Below, piece by piece: positions 14,707 through 22,778 of a stretch of 29,209 nucleotides of DNA. Each line of letters starts with the position of its first letter. Positions within the stretch are counted from its first letter, which is position 1. The notes under the pieces were generated by a model, which was not told where the DNA came from, made no database searches, and worked only from the letters and a program-made list of their open reading frames with translations. Source of the stretch: Oscillospiraceae bacterium (lineage in GTDB: Bacteria > Bacillota > Clostridia > UMGS1810); contig JALEIO010000103.1 in NCBI GenBank assembly GCA_022769845.1, positions 1-29,209 of the forward strand, given 5' to 3'. The translations under genes and the position numbers were made by a program.

Positions 14707-15978
14707 CTACCTCCTAACATATTCAAGCGCTTTTTTGCCTATGTCACATCTTTTATATGCATTGTCAAAATGAATTTTTTCCGTGAGCGCATACGCGCCG
14801 TCAACGGCGTCTTTGAGGTTATTTGCAATCTTCACCGCGCCGAGCACTCTGCCGCCGTCGGTTACAATTTTGCCGTCTTTTTTCTTTGCGCCGGCAATGT
14901 AAATTTGCTCATCGTCATTTAACTCGGGAAGGGTTATTTCAAATCCCTTTTCATACGAAACAGGATATCCTTCCGATGCCATAACAACGCAGGCAGCGCT
15001 CTTTTCGTAAAATTCGACGTCTTCTTTTTTAAGCTCTTTTCTGCTGATTTTCTGCATAATCTCAAAAAGGTCGCTTTTTAAAAGCGGAAGAACAACTTGA
15101 GTTTCGGGGTCGCCGAAACGGCAGTTATATTCTATTACATAAGGACCTTTTTCGGTAATCATAAGTCCAAAATAAAGACATCCCGAAAATTCTCTGCCCT
15201 CTTTTTTCATAGCCTCGATTGTGGGAACGAAAATTTTTTCGTAGCATTCTTTTGCGATTTCTTCGGTGTAATACGGATTGGGTGCAATAGTACCCATACC
15301 GCCGGTATTTAACCCTTCGTCACCGTCCTTTGCGCGCTTGTGATCCATGGACGATACCATAGGAACAACGGTATTGCCGTCGGTAAATGCAAGCACCGAC
15401 ACCTCGGGGCCTGTTAAAAATTCCTCAATTACAATTTCGTTGCCGCTGTCACCGAAAACCTTGTCCTCCATAATGGACTTAACCGCATTTTTCGCCTCGT
15501 CAAAGTTCTTGGCAATTATAACTCCCTTTCCGAGTGCGAGTCCGTCCGCCTTTATAACCGCGGGGTATTTTGCCCCTTCGAGATATTTTACAGCCTGCTT
15601 TCCGTCTGTAAAAACCTCGTATGCTGCGGTGGGAATGTTGTATTTTTTCATAAGATTTTTTGAAAAAACCTTGCTTCCCTCAATTATAGCAGCGTTTTTC
15701 TTCGGTCCGAAGCACGAAATTCCTTTTTCGTTTAAAGCGTCAACCATACCGAGCACAAGCGGGTCGTCGGGCGCGACAACCGCAAAATCAATGTTGTTTT
15801 TCACGGCAAAATCCACCGCGCCGGGAATGTCGGTAGCTTTTATATCAACACATTCAGCGTCCATAGCTATGCCGCCGTTTCCGGGAAGAGCGTATATTTT
15901 ATCTATTTTTTCGCTTTTTTTAAGGCTTTTTATAATGGCGTGCTCACGTCCGCCGCCGCCTACAACCATAACCTTCAT
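14707..15978 (-). CDS. purD: Phosphoribosylamine-glycine ligase (GAR synthetase)
   Basis: Joins phosphoribosylamine and glycine using ATP, the second step of the pathway. The 423-residue length is normal. The N-terminal domain has KVMVVGGGGREHAI; the ATP-grasp part shows KADGLALGKGVIIA, LNTGGMGTIAPNPYY and the Mg-binding YNCRFGDPETQVVLP. AGGAGA lies upstream of the ATG. It lies 22 nt after the AICAR transformylase gene and 3 nt before purL. Nothing unusual is seen. Confidence 0.97.
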   Translation of the reverse strand: MKVMVVGGGGREHAIIKSLKKSEKIDKIYALPGNGGIAMDAECVDIKATDIPGAVDFAVKNNIDFAVVAPDDPLVLGMVDALNEKGISCFGPKKNAAIIEGSKVFSKNLMKKYNIPTAAYEVFTDGKQAVKYLEGAKYPAVIKADGLALGKGVIIAKNFDEAKNAVKSIMEDKVFGDSGNEIVIEEFLTGPEVSVLAFTDGNTVVPMVSSMDHKRAKDGDEGLNTGGMGTIAPNPYYTEEIAKECYEKIFVPTIEAMKKEGREFSGCLYFGLMITEKGPYVIEYNCRFGDPETQVVLPLLKSDLFEIMQKISRKELKKEDVEFYEKSAACVVMASEGYPVSYEKGFEITLPELNDDEQIYIAGAKKKDGKIVTDGGRVLGAVKIANNLKDAVDGAYALTEKIHFDNAYKRCDIGKKALEYVRR

Positions 15979-16000
15979 AAGAATTTCTCCTTTTTTAATT

Positions 16001-17185
16001 TTAATGGTGGAACAGCCTCATACCTGTAAACGCCATAGCCATACCGTATTTGTTACACGTTTCTATAACATTGTCGTCACGGATTGAACCACCCGGCTCG
16101 GCAACATATTTTACGCCGCTTTTTTTCGCCCGTTCAATATTGTCGCCGAACGGGAAAAACGCGTCACTGCCAAGACTTACGCCGTCAATCTTTGATAAAT
16201 ACTCCTTCTTTTCCTCTCTTGTAAGCGGCTCGGGTTTTTTAGAAAACAATGTTTGCCAAACGCCGTCAGCCAAAACATCCTCGTAATCGTCCGAAATGTA
16301 AATATCAATCGTGTTATCTCTGTCGGGACGTTTAACCGTATCCAAAAACGGCAGATTAAGCACCTTGTCGTGTTGTCTTAAATGCCAAATATCCGCCTTG
16401 TTTCCTGCAAGACGCGTGCAGTGTATGCGCGACTGCTGACCGGCGCCCACTCCGATTGCCTGACCGTCCTTTGCAAAGCAAACCGAGTTTGACTGCGTAT
16501 ATTTTAATGTTATCAGCGCAATAATCAAATCTTCCTTTGCAGCTTCGGGAATATCCTTATTGTCGGTTACAACATTGCTTAAAAGGTCAAAATCAATTTT
16601 GAAATTGTTTCTGCCCTGCTCAAACGTCACGCCGAAAACCTGCTTTTTTTCCTGAACTTCGGGAATGTAGTTTTTGTCTATTTTTATAATATTATAGGTT
16701 CCTTTTCTTTTTTGCATAAGAATTTCAAGGGCCTCTTTTGTGTAATCGGGAGCTATAATGCCGTCTGAAACCTCTCTTTTTATAAGACGGGCACACACCT
16801 CGTCGCAGGTGTCGCTGAGCGCTATCCAGTCGCCGAACGAGCTCATTCTGTCGGTGCCGCGCGCGCGTGCGTATGCGCACGCAACAGGTGAATCGTCAAG
16901 ACCTTCTATATCGTCAACAAAGCACGCTTTTTTAAGCTTTTCGTCAAGCTTTTTTCCGATTGCAGCACTTGTGGGGCTGACGTGCTTAAACGATGCGGCG
17001 CACACCTTTCCGAGAGCGTTTTTAATCTCGCTTACAAGCTGCCAGCTGTTAAACGCATCAAGAAAGTTTATGTACCCGGGTCTTCCGTTTAAAATTTCAA
17101 TCGGCAAATCCTTTCCGCTTTCCATATAAATTTTGGCAGGCTTCTGATTTGGATTGCAGCCGTATTTTAATTCAAATTCTTTCAT
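16001..17185 (-). CDS. purH: AICAR transformylase, stand-alone (PurH C-terminal domain only)
   Basis: Transfers the formyl group of 10-formyl-THF to AICAR, giving FAICAR. Ordinary bacterial PurH is about 510 residues with an N-terminal IMP cyclohydrolase domain. This protein has 394 residues and starts directly with the transformylase part (ELKYGCNPNQKPAKIY), so the cyclohydrolase domain is missing. The catalytic Lys67-His68 pair in SFKHVSPTSAA is present, as are DAFFPFGDNIERAKKSGV and AEPGGSIRDDNVI. It is not a truncated gene: it has its own ATG and sits 7 nt after a separate IMP cyclohydrolase gene that supplies the lost activity. Its need for 10-formyl-THF matches fhs at the end of the operon and the ZTP riboswitch at its front. 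Confidence 0.95.
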   Translation of the reverse strand: MKEFELKYGCNPNQKPAKIYMESGKDLPIEILNGRPGYINFLDAFNSWQLVSEIKNALGKVCAASFKHVSPTSAAIGKKLDEKLKKACFVDDIEGLDDSPVACAYARARGTDRMSSFGDWIALSDTCDEVCARLIKREVSDGIIAPDYTKEALEILMQKRKGTYNIIKIDKNYIPEVQEKKQVFGVTFEQGRNNFKIDFDLLSNVVTDNKDIPEAAKEDLIIALITLKYTQSNSVCFAKDGQAIGVGAGQQSRIHCTRLAGNKADIWHLRQHDKVLNLPFLDTVKRPDRDNTIDIYISDDYEDVLADGVWQTLFSKKPEPLTREEKKEYLSKIDGVSLGSDAFFPFGDNIERAKKSGVKYVAEPGGSIRDDNVIETCNKYGMAMAFTGMRLFHH

Positions 17186-17192
17186 TGTATTT

Positions 17193-17921
17193 TTATCCTT
17201 CCTGCTTGTTTTTATTAATAAGGCGGTTTTCCTCCGCTCCGTTTTTAAGGTTTATATATCGCACATAAAGCGAAATTTTGTTGTCGCTGTTAAGAGCGGA
17301 CCAAATTTCGTTTGTAAAATCGTCAATATCGTTTGGAATTTTCACACGCTCCGGCTCTCCTAAAAATGTCGGAATGGGATTGCCGTCCGTAACATAGGTG
17401 TGAATAAAATGTCCGAGTCCGCATATGGGCGAATACGAAAAAGTAAATCTGTTGCACGCAGAGCCTTCTTCGTCTGCGCTTTTTAAAATACTCATCTTAT
17501 AAGTAAAATCATTGTTTGAAAAATTTAAAATTCCGCTTATTCTCGGTGTAAAATTGGGCGCGTCCGGCTCAAATTCACGACTTTCCAATGCTTGTTCAAA
17601 GCTTTTTCCATCTTTAATATAATCGTAAATCGTATCGGTCTGGTCGCCGTTTGACACAATAAGCTTATTTTCTGTTTTTCTTATCGGCGCATAAATAATA
17701 AGCGACGGGTCAGAAAGCTTTGACGGGTCGAACGCTCCCGTTTTAACGTTTTCGCCCTCAACATAAAAAATTCTGTTACGGCTGTTTTCACTTCTGCCCA
17801 TTATAAAATATGCAACCGCAGCTTTTTCACCGTCCTCGGTTTTGCCTATTACAATGCCGCGTCCTACATACGGATTATCCTTTATAAGCTCTTTTATACC
17901 ATTAATTTTGTAAATATTCAT
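17193..17921 (-). CDS. purO: IMP cyclohydrolase, archaeal-type (PurO family)
   Basis: Closes the ring of FAICAR to give IMP, the final step of the pathway. The 242-residue protein has the family signatures NPYVGRGIVIG (16-26) and AYFIMGRSENSRNR (37-50), typical of the PurO-type fold first described in methanogenic archaea and unrelated to the N-terminal domain of bacterial PurH. It lies between purN and the stand-alone transformylase, with gaps of 1 and 7 nt, so the two proteins together replace fused PurH. The C-terminal 20 residues are Lys/Asn-rich. Bacterial members exist, chiefly in anaerobic Firmicutes as far as I recall. The family call is confident; activity is inferred from motifs and context. 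Confidence 0.9.
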   Translation of the reverse strand: MNIYKINGIKELIKDNPYVGRGIVIGKTEDGEKAAVAYFIMGRSENSRNRIFYVEGENVKTGAFDPSKLSDPSLIIYAPIRKTENKLIVSNGDQTDTIYDYIKDGKSFEQALESREFEPDAPNFTPRISGILNFSNNDFTYKMSILKSADEEGSACNRFTFSYSPICGLGHFIHTYVTDGNPIPTFLGEPERVKIPNDIDDFTNEIWSALNSDNKISLYVRYINLKNGAEENRLINKNKQEG

Positions 17922-17922
17922 A

Positions 17923-18537
17923 TTATTTTTCCTTTTCGTTTTTTAAAAGATTTCTGCACACTTTTTCGGCAGCCTTGGGAAGAATTTTCCATTCAGCCTC
18001 GCGCATAATGCGTTTTTGCAGCGTTTCGGGCGTATCGTTTTTTCTGACGCTGACCGCCTTTTGCAAAATAATTTTTCCGCCGTCGGGAATTTCGTTTACA
18101 AAATGCACCGTTGCGCCGCTCACCTTAACACCGTATTCAAGTGCCGCTTCGTGAACCTTAAGCCCGTAAAAGCCTTTTCCGCAAAAAGACGGAATAAGTG
18201 AGGGATGAACGTTTATTATGCGGTTGGGATAACGGCTTGTAAAGTTTTTGGTAAGTATGCACATAAAGCCGGCAAGCACAATAAGGTCAATTTTTTCATC
18301 TTCGAGAATTTTTATGATTTTCTCCTCAAATTTTTCTTGACTGCCCTCTTCTTTTTTGGACACGACAAACGTCTTAATGCCCGCGTTTTCGGCTCTTTTA
18401 AGAGCGTATGCCTGACTGCTGCTTGAAATTACGGCTGTAATTTTTCCCGATTTTATTATACCGCTTTTCTGCGCGTCGATAAGCGCCTGCAAATTTGTGC
18501 CGCCGCCCGACACCAAAACCGCAATGTTTTTTAACAT
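17923..18537 (-). CDS. purN: Phosphoribosylglycinamide formyltransferase (GAR transformylase)
   Basis: Transfers a formyl group from 10-formyl-THF to GAR. The 204-residue length is normal. The phosphate-binding SGGGTNLQAL lies near the N-terminus, and the catalytic Asn109 and His111 (NVHPSLIPSF) and Asp152 (PDGG) are in place. The start overlaps the end of purM by 7 nt, so translation is likely coupled. It is the formate-independent (folate-using) type rather than PurT. Nothing unusual is seen. Confidence 0.97.
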   Translation of the reverse strand: MLKNIAVLVSGGGTNLQALIDAQKSGIIKSGKITAVISSSSQAYALKRAENAGIKTFVVSKKEEGSQEKFEEKIIKILEDEKIDLIVLAGFMCILTKNFTSRYPNRIINVHPSLIPSFCGKGFYGLKVHEAALEYGVKVSGATVHFVNEIPDGGKIILQKAVSVRKNDTPETLQKRIMREAEWKILPKAAEKVCRNLLKNEKEK

Positions 18538-19568
18538 ATTTTCACACTTTCGTCCGACTTTTCAATCTCGCCGATAATATATGCGTCCTCGCCGTTTTCT
18601 CTTAAAATTTCAAGAGCCTTATCCGCATCGTTTTTATCTACAATAACACTCATTCCGATACCCATATTAAAGGTGTTGAACATATCCCTTTCGGGAATGT
18701 TGCCTTCTTTTTGCAAAAGTGTAAAAATCGGAAGAATTTGAAGCGCGCTTTTATCAATTTTTGCGCCGAAGCCCTTTGGAATGCTTCGCGGAATATTTTC
18801 GTAAAATCCACCGCCCGTTATGTGCGAAACGGCTTTTACAGTGATTTGTTCAAACAGCGCGCACATAGGCTTAACGTATATTTTTGTGGGGGTTAAAAGC
18901 GTTTCGCCGATTGATTTTCCGCCCAAAAAGTCTACGGGAGATTTTATATCTTTGTTTTCAACATCAAAGATTTTTCTGACCAACGAAAAGCCGTTGGAAT
19001 GAACTCCCGAAGATTTAAGACCGATAATTATATCGCCCTCTTTTACGGTTTTATTATCAAGAATTTTGTCACGGTCGGTAACGCCCACCGAAAATCCCGC
19101 CAAATCGTATTCGTCCTCGGGATAAAATCCCGGCATTTCGGCAGTTTCGCCGCCTATAAGAGCGCATCCCGCCTGAACGCAGCCGTCCGCAACGCCCGAA
19201 ACTATTGAAGCAACCTTTTCGGGAATATTTTTGCCCACCGCAATATAATCAAGGAAAAACAGCGGTTTTGCGCCGCAGCATATTATATCGTTTACACACA
19301 TTGCAACGCAGTCAATGCCTACCGTGTCGTGCTTGTCCATCAAAAACGCCATTTTAAGCTTTGTTCCCACGCCGTCCGTTCCGCTTACCAGAACGGGATT
19401 TTTAATGCCGCTTAAATCAAGTCCGAAAAGTCCGCCGAAGCCGCCGATTCCCGACATAACACCGCTCGTTTTCGTCCTTGCAATATGCGATTTCATAAGG
19501 TCGACCGCTTTATATCCTGCGGTAATGTCAACCCCTGCCGCTTTATAACTTTCGCTGAAGCTTTTCAA
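18531..19568 (-). CDS. purM: Phosphoribosylformylglycinamidine cyclo-ligase (AIR synthetase)
   Basis: Closes FGAM to AIR with ATP. The 345-residue protein has the expected motifs: SGTDGVGTKLK, DCVAMCVNDIICCGAKPLFF, GGETAEMPGFY and HITGGGFYENIPR. The start overlaps the purF stop in an ATGA arrangement, and the end overlaps purN by 7 nt, indicating tightly coupled translation of purF-purM-purN. Nothing unusual is seen. Confidence 0.97.
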   Translation of the reverse strand: MKSFSESYKAAGVDITAGYKAVDLMKSHIARTKTSGVMSGIGGFGGLFGLDLSGIKNPVLVSGTDGVGTKLKMAFLMDKHDTVGIDCVAMCVNDIICCGAKPLFFLDYIAVGKNIPEKVASIVSGVADGCVQAGCALIGGETAEMPGFYPEDEYDLAGFSVGVTDRDKILDNKTVKEGDIIIGLKSSGVHSNGFSLVRKIFDVENKDIKSPVDFLGGKSIGETLLTPTKIYVKPMCALFEQITVKAVSHITGGGFYENIPRSIPKGFGAKIDKSALQILPIFTLLQKEGNIPERDMFNTFNMGIGMSVIVDKNDADKALEILRENGEDAYIIGEIEKSDESVKIC

Positions 19569-21001
19569 TCACAATCCCTCTTTTCGTTAATTTTATGCTC
19601 AAATCTGTTTTTTGCCGTTTCGGTCGGCACATCTGTCGGATATTTTCCGTTAAAGCACGCCGAGCAAAAGCTTTCGCCGCTGCCTCCGACAAGCATATCA
19701 AGATGATTTACGTCAAGATAGCCGAGCGAATCAACCCCGATAATGTCCGCAATTTCGTCAACCGTGTGATGACACGCTATAAGAGCGTCGCGCGAGTCAA
19801 TATCAGTGCCGTAATAACAAGGATTTAAAAACGGCGGTGCAGAAACGCGCATATGCACCTCTTTTGCGCCCGCATCGCGCAAAAGCTTTACAATTCTCGC
19901 GCTCGTTGTTCCGCGCACGATAGAATCGTCTATAAGAACAACACGCTTTCCTTTTATGGTATCCGAAATAACGTTTAGCTTAATTCTAACCTTGTCCTCG
20001 CGCGACTTCTGCCCCGGCGAGATAAAGGTTCTGCCAATATATTTGTTTTTTATAAATCCGATTCCGTACGGTATGCCCGACTGCCTTGAATATCCGATAG
20101 CCGCGTCAAGTCCCGAATCGGGAACACCCACAACAACATCCGCCTCAACAGGATGCTCCATTGCAAGACACGCACCTGCTTTAATGCGCGCAAGATGCAC
20201 CGATTTACCCTCCATAACAGAATCAGGGCGTGCAAAATAGATATATTCAAAAATGCACATAGTGGGCTTAACTTTATCGCAGTGGTCGGTAATTGAACGA
20301 ATTCCGTTTTTGTCAAACACCACAATTTCGCCCGGTCTTACATCGCGCACAAAGGTTGCTCCCACACTGTCCAGCGCACAGCTTTCGGAGGCAACAATAT
20401 AGGTTCCGTCATCCGTAACGCCGTAGCAAAGCGGTCTGAAGCCGTTTTCATCACGCGCCGCAATAAGCTTTGACGGCGACATAACAACCAAAGAATACGC
20501 GCCCTTTATAGTGTTCATTGCACGGTTTAAAGCCTCCTCGATGGACGGCGAATTAATTCTTTCCTTTGTGATGATATACGAAATAACTTCGGTGTCACTT
20601 GTTGAATGAAAAATCGAGCCTTCCATTTCAAGCTGCTCGCGAAGCTCGGCGGAATTTACAAGATTGCCGTTATGCGCAAGCGCCATTCTTCCCTTTATGT
20701 GATTAACCACAATAGGCTGGCAATTAAGCCGTCCGTCCGTACCCGTTGTGCCGTATCTAACGTGCCCCACAGCCATATTTCCTTCGCCGAGATTTTCAAT
20801 AATATCGGGGGTAAAAACATCGTTTACAAGACCTGTGTCCTTGTAGTAATTCAAAACCCCGTCGTCGTTTACAACAATTCCGCAGCTTTCCTGACCTCTG
20901 TGCTGAAGTGCAAAAAGACCGTAATATGTTGTTGCCGCAACGTTTGTTTTTTCTTTTGCAAATACTCCGAAAACTCCGCATTCCTCGTGAATTTTATTCA
21001 T
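19565..21001 (-). CDS. purF: Amidophosphoribosyltransferase
   Basis: Commits PRPP to purine synthesis by adding ammonia from glutamine. The 478 residues match the Bacillus-type enzyme. The nucleophile Cys8 (EECGVFGVF) would be exposed by removal of a short propeptide. The PRPP site VVLIDDSIVRGTTS is present. Four cysteines in the positions used for a [4Fe-4S] cluster in the B. subtilis enzyme are visible (TMCIFEY, NPCYYGTD and FCSACFNG), so it is the oxygen-labile iron-sulfur class, fitting an anaerobe. GGGAGA precedes the ATG. It follows purC by 59 nt and overlaps purM by 4 nt. Its substrate PRPP is made by prs, encoded divergently nearby. Confidence 0.97.
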   Translation of the reverse strand: MNKIHEECGVFGVFAKEKTNVAATTYYGLFALQHRGQESCGIVVNDDGVLNYYKDTGLVNDVFTPDIIENLGEGNMAVGHVRYGTTGTDGRLNCQPIVVNHIKGRMALAHNGNLVNSAELREQLEMEGSIFHSTSDTEVISYIITKERINSPSIEEALNRAMNTIKGAYSLVVMSPSKLIAARDENGFRPLCYGVTDDGTYIVASESCALDSVGATFVRDVRPGEIVVFDKNGIRSITDHCDKVKPTMCIFEYIYFARPDSVMEGKSVHLARIKAGACLAMEHPVEADVVVGVPDSGLDAAIGYSRQSGIPYGIGFIKNKYIGRTFISPGQKSREDKVRIKLNVISDTIKGKRVVLIDDSIVRGTTSARIVKLLRDAGAKEVHMRVSAPPFLNPCYYGTDIDSRDALIACHHTVDEIADIIGVDSLGYLDVNHLDMLVGGSGESFCSACFNGKYPTDVPTETAKNRFEHKINEKRDCD

Positions 21002-21060
21002 ATTAATCTCCCGTTAAATTTAAATTTGATATATTCGCTAAAATGCCTGTTTTAAACGTA

Positions 21061-21771
21061 TTATTCGCCTAAAAGACGTTTTAAAATTTCATTGTAAGCG
21101 TCCTCAACATTTCCAAGGTCACGGCGAAATCTGTCCTTGTCGAGCTTTTCGCCTGTTTTTGAATCCCAAAAACGGCAGGTATCGGGCGAAATTTCGTCCG
21201 CAAGAACAATTGTGCCGTCGCTTGTTTTGCCGAATTCAAGCTTAAAGTCTATAAGCTCAATGTTTACTTCTTTAAGATAATCGGTTAAAATTTTGTTGAT
21301 TTTGAGTGAATAATCCGAAATAAGCTTTAATTCATCCTCGGTTGCAAAGCCCATTGCAAGAATGTGATAATCGTTAACCATAGGGTCGCCGAGAGCATCG
21401 TCTTTATAGCAAAATTCCAAAACGGTGCGTTTCATTTTTGTTCCCTCCGAAAGCCCCAAGCGTTTTGCCAGCGAACCTGCGGCAATATTTCGCACAATAA
21501 CCTCAAGCGGAACGATTGAAACTTTTTTTACAACTGTTTCACGGTCAGACAATTCTTCAACAAAATGTGTGGGGATACCGTTTTTTTCAAGCAGTTTCAT
21601 AAGGTGATTCGTAACGCGGTTGTTAATTGCGCCTTTGCCCATAATGGTGCCTTTTTTAAGTCCGTTGAATGCGGTTGCGTCATCCTTATAAGACACGATG
21701 CACAAATTTTCGTCGTTTGTTGCAAATACCTTTTTTGCCTTTCCTTCGTAAAGCTGAACAGTTTTTTCCAT
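21061..21771 (-). CDS. purC: SAICAR synthetase
   Basis: Joins CAIR with aspartate using ATP. The 236-residue length is normal. Motifs seen are YEGKAKKVF, the substrate-binding VPLEVIVRNIAAGSLAKR, and DFKLEFG. GAGGAG lies 11 nt before the ATG. It is the second gene of the operon, 36 nt after purE. The next enzyme, adenylosuccinate lyase (purB), is not in this operon and must be elsewhere. Confidence 0.97.
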   Translation of the reverse strand: MEKTVQLYEGKAKKVFATNDENLCIVSYKDDATAFNGLKKGTIMGKGAINNRVTNHLMKLLEKNGIPTHFVEELSDRETVVKKVSIVPLEVIVRNIAAGSLAKRLGLSEGTKMKRTVLEFCYKDDALGDPMVNDYHILAMGFATEDELKLISDYSLKINKILTDYLKEVNIELIDFKLEFGKTSDGTIVLADEISPDTCRFWDSKTGEKLDKDRFRRDLGNVEDAYNEILKRLLGE

Positions 21772-21807
21772 ATTACCGACATCTCCTCGTTATTTTAAAT
21801 TTATTTT

Positions 21808-22302
21808 TTACTTGTTGTACTTTTCCTCAACCGCTCTGTTTTTCGCAAGAACGTTTTCGGAATTTTTTCTTCTGTCCTCATCAAGCTTTTTTGCTAAATC
21901 ACCATCATAAACCGCAATAATTTCAAGCGCCAAAAGCGCCGCGTTTTTTGCGCCGTCAATCGCAACTGTTGCAACGGGTATGCCGCTTGGCATCTGCACT
22001 GTGGACAAAAGTGCGTCCAAGCCGTCAAGCGTTGACGATTTTATGGGTATTCCGATTACGGGAACGGTTGTGTTTGCGGCAACTGCGCCCGCAAGGTGAG
22101 CCGCTTTTCCCGCCGCGCAAATTATTGCTCCAAAGCCGTTTTTGCGAGCGTTTTTTGAAAATTCGCCCGCCTCATAGGGAGTTCTGTGCGCAGAATATAT
22201 ATGAACCTCAAAATCCGCGCCGAACGCTTTAAGAGTGTTAATTGCGCCTTCAACAACGCCCAAGTCCGAATCGCTGCCCATAATTATACCAATTTTTTTC
22301 AC
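21808..22302 (-). CDS. purE: N5-CAIR mutase / AIR carboxylase PurE
   Basis: Forms CAIR. The 164-residue protein has MGSDSDLGVVE at the N-terminus, YSAHRTP, and the glycine-rich AAGKAAHLAGAVAA followed by PVIGIPIKSSTLDGLDALLS. Class I PurE enzymes use N5-CAIR made by PurK, and no purK is present in the operon or window, so PurK is elsewhere or this PurE uses AIR and CO2 directly; the sequence alone does not decide. The start is GTG at 22300-22302, with AGGAGG (22311-22316) 8 nt upstream. It is the first gene of the operon, directly behind the riboswitch terminator. Confidence 0.95.
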   Translation of the reverse strand: MKKIGIIMGSDSDLGVVEGAINTLKAFGADFEVHIYSAHRTPYEAGEFSKNARKNGFGAIICAAGKAAHLAGAVAANTTVPVIGIPIKSSTLDGLDALLSTVQMPSGIPVATVAIDGAKNAALLALEIIAVYDGDLAKKLDEDRRKNSENVLAKNRAVEEKYNK

Positions 22303-22329
22303 GTTAAAATCCTCCTAACAAAATATAAA

Positions 22330-22367
22330 GGCAGTCCTGTAAACATACCAATATTTATAGGACTGCC
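22330..22367 (-). terminator. Riboswitch-controlled intrinsic terminator before purE
   Basis: In the minus-strand RNA GGCAGTCCTATAAA (22354-22367) pairs with TTTACAGGACTGCC (22330-22343) over 14 positions with one A-C mismatch, followed by TTTATATTTTG. Its 5' arm uses the end of the riboswitch P3 element (GGC of CTGGGC), so ligand-bound aptamer and terminator cannot both form. This is the expected layout of a transcriptional ON switch. Confidence 0.9.
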
Positions 22368-22452
22368 CAGACGGTCGGCTTTTTGCTTGATTGGTTTTCG
22401 CTCCCTTGTGGTCACCCACCGCCAAAGAGGCGTTCCGTCAGTTGCAAAAACC
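22365..22452 (-). promoter_or_regulatory. ZTP (pfl) riboswitch aptamer
   Basis: In the minus-strand RNA P1 is GGTTTTTGC (22444-22452) with GCGAAAACC (22393-22401). The conserved CTGACGGAACG follows, then a P2 hairpin GCCTCTTTGGC and an extra GTGG-GTGA-CCAC hairpin. After a short linker comes P3, GCCGACCGTCTGGGC (22365-22379). ACGG (22435-22438) can pair with CCGT (22371-22374), the conserved pseudoknot. This matches the pfl/ZTP class, which binds ZTP/ZMP and turns on folate and purine genes when 10-formyl-THF is short. It lies between the operon promoter and purE and controls the whole ten-gene operon, including purH and fhs. Confidence 0.95.
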
Positions 22453-22491
22453 CTTTGTTTGTGTTTTTTTATTTTGTTAACTACATATAAT

Positions 22492-22520
22492 ATTATAAAA
22501 TAAATGCCGAAAAAAGTCAA
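22492..22520 (-). promoter_or_regulatory. Promoter of the purine operon
   Basis: On the minus strand TTGACT (22515-22520) and a perfect TATAAT (22492-22497) are separated by exactly 17 nt. Transcription should start near 22485, about 30 nt before the ZTP aptamer. Confidence 0.92.
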
Positions 22521-22584
22521 GTTTTTAGCGCCGTCATTTTACAAAAATAATAGGACAAAATAACGCTTAAAAAAGACGTTTTAT

Positions 22585-22599
22585 TGGTCAATTTAACCA
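22585..22599. promoter_or_regulatory. Imperfect palindrome between divergent promoters (possible operator)
   Basis: TGGTCAATTTAACCA matches its own reverse complement at 12 of 15 positions. It lies about 100 nt upstream of the purine operon start and about 110 nt upstream of the glmU -35 box, in otherwise A/T-rich DNA. It could be a regulator site, but palindromes of this quality also occur by chance. The rest of 22521-22711 shows no gene or clear structure. Confidence 0.25.
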
Positions 22600-22711
22600 T
22601 AGAAAATTCTCATAATTTTTTACGAATAAAAATATTATATAAATATTGCACAAAATAATCCTCATTTTTGCAGTATTTTGTAGTATTACGAAAAGAATTT
22701 GTAAAAAGGGC

Positions 22712-22740
22712 TTGAAAATTATGTAAAAAAAACATATAAT
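22712..22740 (+). promoter_or_regulatory. Promoter of glmU
   Basis: TTGAAA (22712-22717) and a perfect TATAAT (22735-22740) are 17 nt apart. The leader is about 30 nt before the TTG start of glmU. It is divergent from the purine operon promoter about 190 nt away. Confidence 0.88.
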
Positions 22741-22778
22741 TATATTGTATGTGTAAAAATGCTTAAGGACGTGATTTT

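Noticed and set aside
16001..17185. purH truncated by mutation (pseudogene)
   Set aside because: The frame starts cleanly at a conserved transformylase N-terminus, keeps the catalytic Lys-His pair, and a separate cyclohydrolase gene supplies the missing activity.
22365..22452. THF riboswitch, purine (guanine) riboswitch or PurBox control for the purine operon
   Set aside because: The conserved cores of those elements are not present, while the ACGGAAC and CCGTCTGGGC signatures, pseudoknot and P3 of the ZTP class all are.
22299..22520. A 73-codon minus-strand reading frame across the purE leader
   Set aside because: It coincides with the promoter, ZTP aptamer and terminator; the translation shows no family features and there is no ribosome site. 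The RNA structure explains the sequence.
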